NCBI RefSeq assembly: GCF_035582795.1
Contig: NC_134367.1
Location: 90,007,062 to 90,071,061 of the forward strand
Source of the DNA: Mycteria americana
Taxonomy: Eukaryota; Chordata; Aves; Ciconiiformes; Ciconiidae
DNA: 64,000 nt
Direction of reading: 5' to 3'
Shown: piece by piece, positions 25,650-36,700 of the stretch
Layout of the letters: the number at the start of each line of letters is the position of its first letter
Numbering within the stretch: position 1 is the stretch's first letter
Translations under genes and position numbers: made by a program
The notes under the pieces: model-generated
Told to the model about the DNA's origin: nothing
Databases searched by the model: none
Seen by the model: the letters and a program-made list of their open reading frames with translations, nothing else

Positions 25650-26062
25650 TGAATGTGGGGCCTAGTAGTGGACACCAGATTTCAAGAAAAATGTAAACAA
25701 GCTGGAGAGAGTTCAGAGGAGAACAAGAAAAATGTATGTATGATGTGGTCTGTGAGGAAAGATCAAAAGAATTAGTGCTTTTTAATCTAGGGAAGACTGA
25801 GGAGATGCATGGAACTTTCCAGCATTGCAGCATCTTTTTTATGTACTCCTCAGGGATTAAATCTTTTACCAATGTCCTCTAGAAACAGGAGAAATAGTAT
25901 GGGGCGGAAACTACAGGATGTGGAGACCTAGCCGCTTGTCTCCAGCCATATGTATAACAAAGTGCAGGAGGAGATTGCCTGGGGAACAGTGTGAAAGCAT
26001 CTATCACTAGAGGTTTTAAAACAGGTTAGACAGGCATCTGTCAGGAACGGGTTAGATATGGC
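25650..26062 (+). mobile_element. Old CR1-like LINE relic
   Basis: The block reads like a heavily mutated CR1 ORF2 C-terminus: CTGGAGAGAGTTCAGAGGAG (the 'LERVQRR' region), then a 'GKIK..ELVLFNLGKTEE'-like stretch. Near 26,010–26,050 comes a block resembling 'GLFKTG..TGICQ'. The frame is broken in several places and no terminal octamers are visible. The assignment rests on the order of these blocks, and the edges are approximate. Confidence 0.6.
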
Positions 26063-26547
26063 AGATGCTCCCTGGGAGAAAGGGCCAGCGAGCAGGATTC
26101 ATGAGGTTGCTTCCTGCGTGACTTGCTGCGAGCCTCTGGAATCCAGGTGAGCAGCCTGGCCACGAAAAGCGCAGAAAACATGAGTGCACCTCACTGCGCC
26201 GTGCAGTCGCAAATCCTTCTTACTGTCGTGGCTTTGCAGGGTCACTGCTTCTCCCCACCACAACAGGAACTTCAAATTTTGCGTTGTTCTGCTTTTGTTC
26301 TTGAGCAAAACATAAATATTTGCTGTAGTTGTGGGGGGAACAGAGTATTTCATTTTACTTCCAGGTAATTAAGGTTTTCTTTTTGATTAGTAACAGTCCT
26401 CGGTTCATCTATATTACCTGTGCTGAAAATGCTTATGGCAATAACTCACAGTAATGAGCCGAGCTCATCAGGAGAGATAAGGTCTGCTGTGGGACCAATA
26501 ATGATGGCCTCCCTCTACAAATGTCGTTGCTTAAACTGCTGGGCTCC

Positions 26548-27092
26548 TGTTGTGGTTTAGCCCCAGTTGGCAACCAAGCCCCACACAGCCGCTCACTCAC
26601 CCTGCCCCAGGTGGGATGGGGGAGAGAATCTGAAGGGCAAAAGTAAGAAAACTCGTGGGTTGAGATAAGAACTGAAATAAAATAAAATAAAAGTAATAAT
26701 AAAAGTAATAAAAAGGAAAGCAAGAAGAGAGAGAGAGAGGAACAAAATCCAAGGAAAAATAAAGTGATGCAACCGCTCACCACTTGCTGACCGATGCCCA
26801 TCCCATCCCCGAGCAGCGATCGCTGTGCCCCGTCCAACTCCCCCAGTTTCTATACTGAGCACGACTCCATATGGTATGGAATAGCCCTGTGGCCAGTCTG
26901 GCTGTGCCCCCTCCCAGCTTCTCGTGCGCCCGGCAGAGCATGGGAAGCTGAAAAGGCCTTGACCAGTGTAAGCATTACTTAGCAACAACTAAACTGTGTG
27001 TTATCAGCATTATTCTCAGACTAAATCCAAAGCACAGCACTATACCAGCTGCTAGAAAGAAAATTAACTCTATCCCAGCCGAAAGCAGGAAA
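26548..27092 (-). mobile_element. Solo ERV LTR (copy 2) at the SCCPDH upstream edge
   Basis: This is the same family and orientation as the LTRs at 10.8 and 38.4 kb. The + strand opens TGTTGTGGTTTAGCCCCAG and closes with the block CTATCCCAGCCGAAAGCAGG. No internal retroviral sequence adjoins it. Its right edge lies about 405 bases before the SCCPDH start codon, next to the CpG island, and it points away from that gene. No clear target-site duplication was found by eye. Confidence 0.85.
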
Positions 27093-27497
27093 CCTCTTGG
27101 CCCTGTCTTGGTATACTTCGATTTTTTCACGGTACGTTAAAAATCCCCCCGAACCCCGGACAGACAGCACCTCTCCCTCTTTCCTAGCTGCTGGAACGAC
27201 AGCAAAGGTTCTCTCTCCCCGGCACGGGCCGAGGGCTGAACCGCCGCTGTCATGGCGGTACGCGGCAGCGGCTGAGGGCCTGCGTTGGCAGCGGGGAAGG
27301 GCTGTGCCACAGCCGGGGCCCGGTAGGCCCAGAGTCCCGCTCGCTGCTCGGCACCGGTAGCCCGCAACGGCCGTAACGGCCCCCAAGCGGGCGGCCGTGG
27401 CGCACCGCCCCTGCCGGCGAGGGGCGGGGCCTGGGCGGGGCGGCGTGGTACCGGCCGCTGCCTGGCGCGGCCCGGCAGTGCGGCGGATCCTCTCTCC

Positions 27498-27711
27498 ATG
27501 GCGGCGGGCGGCGGCGGCGGGGCCGGGGCGCCCGAGCGGCCCTACGACCTGGTGGTGTTCGGGGCCTCGGGCTTCACCGGCCAGTTCGTGGTGGAGGAGG
27601 TGGCGCGGGTGGCGGCCGGCGGGGAGCTGCGCGGCGCCCTGCGCTGGGCCGTGGCCGGGCGGAGCCAGGAGAAGCTGCAGGCGGTGCTGGAGCGGGCGGC
27701 CGAGAGGCTGG
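27498..27711 (+). CDS. SCCPDH: SCCPDH exon 1 (coding part)
   Basis: This exon encodes residues 1–71 plus one base of the next codon. After a glycine/alanine-rich leader it gives YDLVVFGASGFTGQFVVEE, the nucleotide-binding loop, then LRWAVAGRSQEKLQAVL. The donor is CTGG|GTACGG. The glycine run at residues 4–8 comes from GGC/GGG codons in the CpG island and makes the N-terminus slightly longer than the human one. Confidence 0.96.
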
Positions 27712-30700
27712 GTACGGGCCGCGGCTGGGGGTCCTGTGGCGCAGCGCCGTTGTCCGGGGCCGGCGCGGCCCCGGTGCCCCGGCCCCGTCCGTTGGGAGCC
27801 GCGCACGGGCGGGTGTGAGGGGAAGGGCTGAGGGGCGAACCGCGGCAAGCCCCTCGGTGTCGGGGCTGCGGAGGGCTGCGCCGGGCAGGTGGCGGCTCGG
27901 CCCGGGGGGGGAGGGACGCGCCCGTCGGCGCGGCGGGCGGTGTCGGTGACGGCGGTCTCCGGTGCGCAGGGAAGGCGGCGCTCGGGGCGGAGGTCGGCGT
28001 GCTGCTCTGCGATGTGGGCGACGCGGCCTCAGTGGCCGCCATGGCGAGGCAGACCCGGCTGGTGCTCAACTGCGTGGGCCCGGTGAGTGCGGTGATGCGG
28101 GCGGTGCTCCCACGGCGTCCGCCGGGCGCGGCTGCCGGCCGAGCCCGGGGCGGCGTCTGCCCCCCCCCCCCCCCCCCGCCGCCGCTCCTCGGCTGCGTGC
28201 GGCTGGGCTCCCTGTTCCTCGGGGCAAGGAGCTGCGACGGCTACCGGGAAAGCTGCCGCTGGGCCCCGGCATTTCGGGAGCCGCCCAGGTGAAATGTAGC
28301 TTTTTGAAATTGAACGGAAAGTACAACCATGTACTGTAATCGCCTAGAGATTTCCCACCACGGTTTCTGGTGGTGTAATTCACGGACAATTCTCACTGAA
28401 ATACAGCAGTTTGGGGGTTTTTTGTTGTTGGTTGGTTTTTTTTTTTTTAAGTCTTTCAGAGGCAGCATAAGAAACTGATTGTAAAATGGGGAGGAGTTTT
28501 GGGTTGGGCCAAAATGTTTTAAGTGGTGCTAGGGCTGAAAATAGAGCTGGAAAAGAAGCCCATAGACTTGCCGTTTTGAGTTCTTGGCCCCTTGAAAACT
28601 TTCAGCGGCAATATTTCTAGCGCATTCAGGGGGGATCAAAGTACGGGAGCTGGAAGTTGGGTCATGACAGCGTCTTTGAAATGACAAGTATTTAAGTAGA
28701 GAATGTGATGATAATACGAGTGCAAAAAGCAAACTGAGATTAGATATATCTAAATTGGCCTTGGTGATCTTATCTTATGAGAAAAATACAGTGGAGGAGT
28801 CCACAGCAAACTCGGTTATCAGTGATGAAGTTTGTTATGCTGTTCCTTCTCCCCACCCCCCCAAAAATACAAGTACTATTACATTTTTGCCCTACTTAGC
28901 AAAATCGATAGCCATCAAGTGTTTACTTTTATTGTAGATACACGTGTTGGAGAAAACACGTTGGGTGAGTTGTGGTGTGTGGGTTTTATTTTGTTATCTG
29001 TGGTGTTCTTTTCTTCTATAGTATAGATTCTTTGGAGAGCCTGTGGTAGAAGCTTGTGTGGAAAATGGTGCAAGCTGCATTGACATCAGTGGAGAACCCC
29101 AGGTATGTGACAGTAGAAAAATGCTACCTTATATCAAGGATCTATTAAAGGAGTATTTGTTTAGTATGTTTCGTGTTTCCGCTAATGTTTTTGAACGTGA
29201 AGACAAATTCTGCCTCCTGATCTACAATTTTAAGATGCATTAAGTATTTTAAAGTACATTAATGTGTATTAGTTGTATAGTTTTCTTGCTTATAGACAGT
29301 AGCCTCTCAGGTTCTTTCTGGAAATCCAAAAGTTTTGAGTTCTGCTTTAGGTGTCGATTGTGAGTCTACACAGGAATTTTGTGTAGATCACATTTCTTTG
29401 CACTGCTGTGACACTTTCATACCACAAAACAGGAGTAATATGTATCTGTCTTAAAGATGCTTGTAAGTGATTTCAATTATGTAGGGTGCTATGATATGAC
29501 AGTAAAGCACTGATGGCTAATATTGGGTATGGCCAAATATAGAGTTCTGCTTAAAATATTTGTTCTGACTGTGTTTTAGTTTCTGGAAGAAATGTACCTG
29601 AAATACAACAAAAAAGCTGCGGAAAAGGGAGTATATATCATTGGAAGCTGTGGCTTTGACACTATACCAGCCGATATGGGAGTACTGTACGCCAGAGACA
29701 AGTTGAAAGGTGACTTAGTTACGGGTGACTTTATGCTGAAAAAGAAATGCAGATGATGCCTTCATCTGGTTTCCTAAAGCAGCAATGCTTATGTGGAAAC
29801 TCCTTTAGTCTCTCTTTCTGCTTGCCTTTACCAGCTGACCAGTTTCAACCAAATCTGGTAGATAAAAATTTAAAAGTAAATCATATTCCCATTGGATTGG
29901 AGAAAATTAATCATTAGGTAGAGGAGGGATTCAAGGTAATGTTGCTCACTGAGAGAACAGAACCTTCAGTTGTCAGCAGTGGTCTGTTCAGCCAGCGTGT
30001 GGACATTTCTAGGCAAGCCTCAGCACACTGCTTCTTGTGCAGTGAGAATCTTATAGGGAAGAGACAGTGGGGACAGGAGGGCTGCGGGAAAGGGATCGCA
30101 AATTAGTGGGTAATCAGGTTTTGTAAGTTTTCTTTTTCTACTGCAAGCACTGAGAAGCTGTTGTATGAGTGCAAGTAGATAGCGCCATGCAATGCCTTTC
30201 TTTAAGAGCAGCTAGACAGTAACTGAAAGAAGATAAATATATTTGGGGAAAGATGTGAGATAATTTAATTCTATGCAAATAGTACTTGATCCTAATCTCA
30301 AATGAGGATACTTCGTTCATCAGGTCTGACTTTCAGTTGGGCCAATAAGAGTATCCCAATGTTTTGCTTTTATGTACTATTAAAACTGCTATTAAGTGGG
30401 ATTGCTTTACATTGGAGTGTATCATCAACTTTCAGTTTAAGAAAACTCAATCTGGATCTGATTGGAGAGAGAGGAGAGGCATGGAAATGAGTATCTGGTT
30501 GCTCATGGGGTTATAATTTGATGTCTGATACTTGTTTTGAATAAAGATACCTTTTATTTCTTCCTATTTTGACTTTGTGGTATTATCACCTGTCTGTCCA
30601 GTTGCTTGCTATATTGAAATTTGCCCATACAAGTACAGTTTTACAATCTCAGAAGGAACTGAGCAATGCAAAACAAAGCAGAATTTGGAGGAGTTTTTTG

Positions 30701-33700
30701 TTTTGCTGTTCATCCCAACTAAGCATTCCTTGTAAAACACAAACTGTGCTAAAATTAAATATTTTAGGTTATCTTGTGGGTTTGGTTTTTTTTTTTTGTA
30801 GTTAAGGTCTACCAAAATCCGTAAGTCTCTCTCAGTTTTCACAGCCTATATCATCCTTTATTTTACAGCTTGGAGAAAAACTAAATATGGCTCTTAATAT
30901 TCTTTTCCTCTCTTTCATTGATTATTTACATTATCTCATTAACTAGATAAGACAAATGAAAAATTTATTATTAGTGACCCTTATTGAAGTACTTTAGATA
31001 AGAAATTTGATACTTGCTAACTAAAATAGCTGTGGAACTTAATCTTAGTTTATTTTACTTTGAGATAAAGACGGGACTCTGCCTTTTCAACTAATAATGT
31101 CAGTGGCCTGCTATTTGAGTCTACTAGAGTGTCCTCTGGCTTTGTGAACTAAAGAATGTATATTGGCAGTTGCACTAACCGTTGTAGGTCCATTCCAGCT
31201 GAAATAGTCTATTCCGTTCTATATGCCAAGTAATGTTTTATCCTCCCTTAAAGGTACCCTCACTGCTGTCGAAAGTTTCCTGTCGGTGAAATCTGGGCCT
31301 GAGGTTAGTTGGTTTATACCTTCTTGGAAACTAAGAGGTATTTGTGAGAACATCACTGTAGCCCATTAGAATAACTGTTGTTACATTAATTCAGACCAAG
31401 GAACAAGCTGGCAATTCTTTGATGATGAGTCTAAGAACTTTATTCCTTAAGAGCTAATAAAAGTATCCCAAGCAAACACTATTTTGTAAGGTTCATTTGC
31501 ATAGGCTGTCTACCTAAGGTTTGTTGTATTAAGCTGTTTCAAGAAATACTTTTTTTTTTTGCAGAGATGTGGGAAGGATTCATAACACAAGGAAGCTATA
31601 ACAGAAACATAGTGTGTTGCCAGTAATCCTAGTGTTTGGCTGTTTGGGTGTTTTTTTGTTTGGGGGGGTTTGTTTCAATATACTTTAATGCATGTAATCG
31701 TAATACATATATGTAATAATTGTAATAATGTGTAATATATGTAATAATTCTAAGGTCATTATTAAAATAATGCGACAATGACCCAAACCAAGCCATTGTT
31801 GGTGCCCAACAATCAAACATACTGCTTCTCCTGTCCTGAGCACCCATCCTCACAGATGGGGCCCAAGTCATAGCCTGTTCTTATGAACATCTGGAAGAGT
31901 GGAGGAAGCCCATGGAAAGGCAGAGTGATACCTATCTGTTAAAGGACAGGGGATAGTAGTTAATGAGAATGTATAGATCTGTATGTTGGGTATAAAGATG
32001 GTTTAAGTATGTAGTATAAGTTGTAAGTGTTGGTAAGAAGGGATTTCAGTAATGAGAATTAAATACAATGGGAAGGTTAGAAGATACAGATATGTATGTA
32101 TGTATTAAATTATGTGGGACCTGAGCATGATGCAAATCATATAGAATTAAGGGGTGGAGATTGTATTGGGTCTGGCTGAAATGGAGTTAATTTTCCCCAT
32201 AGCAGCCCTCATAGTGCTGTGCTTTGTATCGGTAGCTAGAAAGGTGTTGATAATACACCACTGTTTTGGCTACTGCTGAGCAGTGCTTGCACAGCATCCA
32301 GGCTGTCTCTTGACCATTCACCCCCCCCCCCTCATCCAGTAGGCTGGGGGTGGGCAAAATCCTGGGAGGGGACATAGCCAGGACAGCTGACCCAAACTGA
32401 CCAAGGACTATTCCATACCATATGCTGTCTGTTCAGCAGTAAAAGCTAAGAGAAAGGAGGAGGGATGGGGGGCATTCATTATTGCGACATTTGTCTTCCG
32501 GAGGAACCGCTATGTGTACTGAAGCTCTGCTTCCCAGGAAGTGGCTGGACATTGCCTGCTGATGGGAAGTAGGGAAGAAATCTTTTGGTTTTGTTTGCTT
32601 CCACGTGCAGCCTCTGCTTTTGCTTTATTAAACTGCCTTTATCTTGACCCATGAGGAGTCTTTTTTTGGTGGGTTTTTTTTTTTTCCCCAATCTTATTTT
32701 CTCCCCTTCCTGTCCTACTGAGGAGGGGAGTGATAGAGCAGCTTGGTGGGCACCTCGCTTTCAGCCAAGATCAACCCACCACATTTCAATATACTTTAAA
32801 GCATGTAATCATAATACATATATGTAATAATTGTAATAACATATGTAATAATTCCAAGGTCATTATTAAAATAATACATGAAACCTTTAGATACTGAATT
32901 AATTACTGTTTCATGGTATGTCATCAGGGTTGTTGTATACATGACGGGACCTGGAAGTCAGCTGTTTATGGCCTTGCGAATCAAGACAACCTGAGGAAGC
33001 TTCGAAAAAAGATAGGCTATGCCCCTGTTCCAGTAGTTGGTGCAAAACTTAAAAGAAGGTATAAGAAGTGTAAGATGTGAAACATGCTGTCTTCTAATGG
33101 TTCCAGTATTTATGAGATTGTTGACATATTATTAAATACTGAAAAGATGCATTTAGGACTTCAGTATACTACAAACATAGATGGTTATCTAGTAGAATTG
33201 AAGATAAGTTCAGTTTTACTGATCTGTTCATATTTTACTGAAAAAAGAACATGTCCCAGCATTTACTGGGTCTCAAAGTTAACTTGTTCTAAAAGACTTT
33301 TAGTGACATGGCAAACTTCTGAGTTTGATTTCAGAAGTGATCAGTAGAATGGAAAAAAGAAGTGCGAGGAGAATATTATTTTTATTGTTAAATTCATCCT
33401 TGCATGGAGTTTTGAGTTGAGACAGGGATAAATTTGGAATAGTTTGCTTTCAGTGAAAAGAGGTAATGTCAAAAATGCTTGAGAAAAAGCCAGTATTGGG
33501 AGGACCGTTATGATCAATTTCTTTATGTGAATGTGTTTTCTGACTTTCTTTTTTTTTTCATTTGCAGAGGACCTGTGTTTTACAATCAGGAATTCAAACA
33601 GTACTCCATTCCATTCATCGGATCAGATGTTTCTGTTGTGAAACGGTCTCAGCGTTATTTGCACACAGAGTTGCAGGAAACACCTGTAAGTTACTGTTAT

Positions 33701-36700
33701 TAGTATACTATGTCTTTATTGCCATTTTCAATGAATCTTTCATTATGTAATAACTGTTCTTAGTGCAGATCTATGTAGTAGGGTTTCTGTAGTTAGGTAA
33801 ATAGTAATGAACTTCAGTGTGCTTTTGCTTTTGTAAAGAAGGAAGCTTGTTCTGTTGATCACCTTTAGGAGCTGCTTGACCCTGGAAGCTGCTTGACCTG
33901 ATGTGTTCCAGGTTCTTCTGGGTGCACTGGCCTGTTTCATACCACTTGATGCTCTGCCTGATGAGCTTGCTTATTGCTGCTGGCATAATAGTTATGAGAG
34001 TCTCTTGTAGGGTTCTCATGCTGTCTGATTTCTGGGTATATATTTATAGGGAATGGAAGCCCTGAGTCACAGAAATATTTGAAAGGTAGGCTTCATGATT
34101 TTCAGGAATGATAAATATATTAAATTCTGTTCCTGTGCAGAAGCTTTTTTTGTTCTATCAGTAAAGCTTCTCAAAGCATCATAACTGTAGTCTGTGTAAC
34201 TATAGTCAGGTCAGTATAGTGTAGTCAGCATTCTGATAAAGAATTCACATGCTTCTCATTTGTATCTGGAGACTTCTTTGATGCTTGGGACTCTGGTATA
34301 CAGAGTAAAGGTAATGTGAAGAGGTGGTAGTGGAAAAGATGTTTAGTTTTTGTTTTCCATGGTTTCGTGAGAGGATACCAGCAATCTGTATAACAGCTGT
34401 GCAGAATCACAGGCATCAATTAAGAGATGAAGGTGAGATAGTGCTCTAAAAATATACTTGGAAACTACTAATGGGAAAGGCTTGCCATTGCTATTCCAGA
34501 ATTCTAAATAAGGCCTCTGTTTCTCTTAAACTAAAGCACAAAGAGGAGGAAAGGAAGATCTTGGGAAAGAAGCCTGAAATCAGATAGCAAAACACATCTT
34601 TCTTTCAAGTTTTCCACTCTTGTTTACCATGCTCACTCCCTCGCTATTCTGTAGTTACATTGTTTTCTCATAATGAATTATAAAGTGAAGCATTATTCAA
34701 AGAGTTGTTTAGAACTAAGACAATTGTTTAAGGCCCTGTTTAAACAGCTATCTATTGTATCAAACAATTGCATCCTAATTTGGAGGTAGATATATTTTTA
34801 CAAATGAATTGATGCAAGAATTTTAATGTAAACTCTATCACTGAAAGGATGTTTTTGCCTCAGGTGCAGTATGGTGCTTATATGAACGTAGGTGGTCTTG
34901 GCTCTGTTATCAAGCTGATGTTTGCTGGCATTTTATTTCTTCTTCTTGTGAAGTTTAGCTTTGGAAGAAAACTTCTGACAAAAGTAAGTGTTCAAAACAC
35001 AAAAGAATTAAGTGTTTGGAGATTCTCCCCTGCCCCCAGTTTACTGTTGGTCTTTTTTTTTTTTTTTTTTTTTTTTTGTCTCCCCCCCTTATTATATAGT
35101 ACCCGGAATTTTTCTCTGCTGGACGCTTCACAAAGAAAGGACCAACCCAGAAACAGGTAACTGGCTGTTTTCCATCACAATTATTGAATAAATTTGTTAC
35201 GGTAATGGTGGAATAGTAATCTAGAGTCAACTAGATTACTCTAGATTAATGACAGTTTAATGAAAGTACTCTAGAAGGGGAAGGGGAAGGGGAAAATTAG
35301 TCTCAAAGAAATAATTTCTAAATGCACATTGCCTGTTCCTGTTCAGATAGCTTTGAATATTTAAATAATCATGCCTTCTGCTATTAGACATCAAAGCAGT
35401 GGAACTCATGTGAGGGAAAAAATGGATCATGTTGCTGTGTCTGATGTATTTACATGGATGGCTCACAGCACTCAATCTGTCAAAGGTGATGACAGAGGGA
35501 GACGGAGTAGCAAAGACCCAGGACTGAAAGCACTGAGAGAATAAATGGACTTTTAGAACAACAGTTCCAACAAAGTGGAAGTGATTAAAAATTCAGATGA
35601 GGTAGTACCTTTTAAGCAGTAACTCAAAATAACTACTCTCATGTTTAGATGGATTATAGTATTTGGCATAATAGATACTTATATCAGGCGAGCACAAGTA
35701 GTGAATATAAGTGAGTTAATGTTTTGGTGACCACACTTGTCTTGTCCACTACAGTTGGATGGAACCTCTTTTACAATGACTTTTTTTGGCGAGGGTTACA
35801 GTGAGGGGCAAGATCCCCAGAATGGCAAACCAAATGTAAAGATCTGCACCGAAGTGAAAGGACCAGGTATGTATGTTAGTAGCAGCTAACTGCTTTTGCG
35901 TCACGTTCCCTTGCTATTCCTTTCACCCTCGAGGAGCACTTGCAACATGGATGAAGTCAACAGCCTTTACAGACTGTTAGCTTGGATACTAGCATTCCTT
36001 GTGACGTGTTTTTTGAGATAGCCAATTCATTTGCATTCTTGTCATTCTCTTGCCTTCTGACTTTCTCCATTCCAGTGTTAATTTTTGCAGAGTAGAGCAG
36101 TTAAAGTGAGAGTGCTTTAAGGATACTTTTCAGTTTTTACAGCCTGGACTTACTACTTGTTTATTTCCAGTCCCCTGTGAGTGAACTTAAACAGAGCTGG
36201 CACGTTATCATTTCTAGCTATAACATACTTGCTCTCAGATCATTGATCTGAGGGGAGATGACACCTCAAGTAAAGTTTGGAGACAGCAAGAATGTATATT
36301 CAGAAAGCAGCTAATGAAGCATAGCTTCTTTATATAACTAGAGATGTAGCTGAATGCAACAGTCTCACACTAAAAGTCTGAATTGAAGCACAGGATGGGG
36401 AAAGCTCTTGCTGTAATGGAGAGCCCTCTGTCACCGTGAGGTGATCGCTCATGGTTGTTGTGTGGTCATAGGCCTGTATTTGAAGCAGTATTTGTCTAGA
36501 TTAGATCTTAAGGACTTCACCAGCTACTTGGGATGATTACCAGTTAAAAAAGCTGTTCTTAAGTCGGGAAGGCTGTTTCATTGCCAAAGAGATTATTCTT
36601 CAGCATGCTCTAGGTAAGAGCAAGATTACATTCTACATTTCAACACACTGTACATCATTTGTTGTTGGTTTTTGGTTTGTTTGTTTGGTTTTTTTTTTGT

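Larger units (their letters stand above)
27230..28260 (+). promoter_or_regulatory. SCCPDH: CpG island and likely SCCPDH promoter
   Basis: GC content and CpG density rise sharply here against AT-rich surroundings. The island spans the upstream region, exon 1, intron 1, exon 2 and the start of intron 2. Two GC boxes of Sp1 type lie at 27,421–27,430 (GGGGCGGGGC) and 27,432–27,441 (TGGGCGGGGC), 57–77 bases before the ATG. No TATA box is visible, as is usual for a housekeeping CpG promoter. The transcription start is inferred to fall at about 27,440–27,495. Confidence 0.75.

Noticed and set aside
1-27000. CNST, the human upstream neighbour of SCCPDH
   Set aside because: I looked for its conserved C-terminal membrane segment and tail and found nothing matching, so it is not called.
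27021-28389. Long open frames on both strands (up to 275 codons, - strand) around the SCCPDH CpG island
   Set aside because: Stop-poor GC-rich DNA gives such frames by chance. Their translations are proline/arginine/alanine-rich without motifs, and they overlap the real exons 1 and 2.
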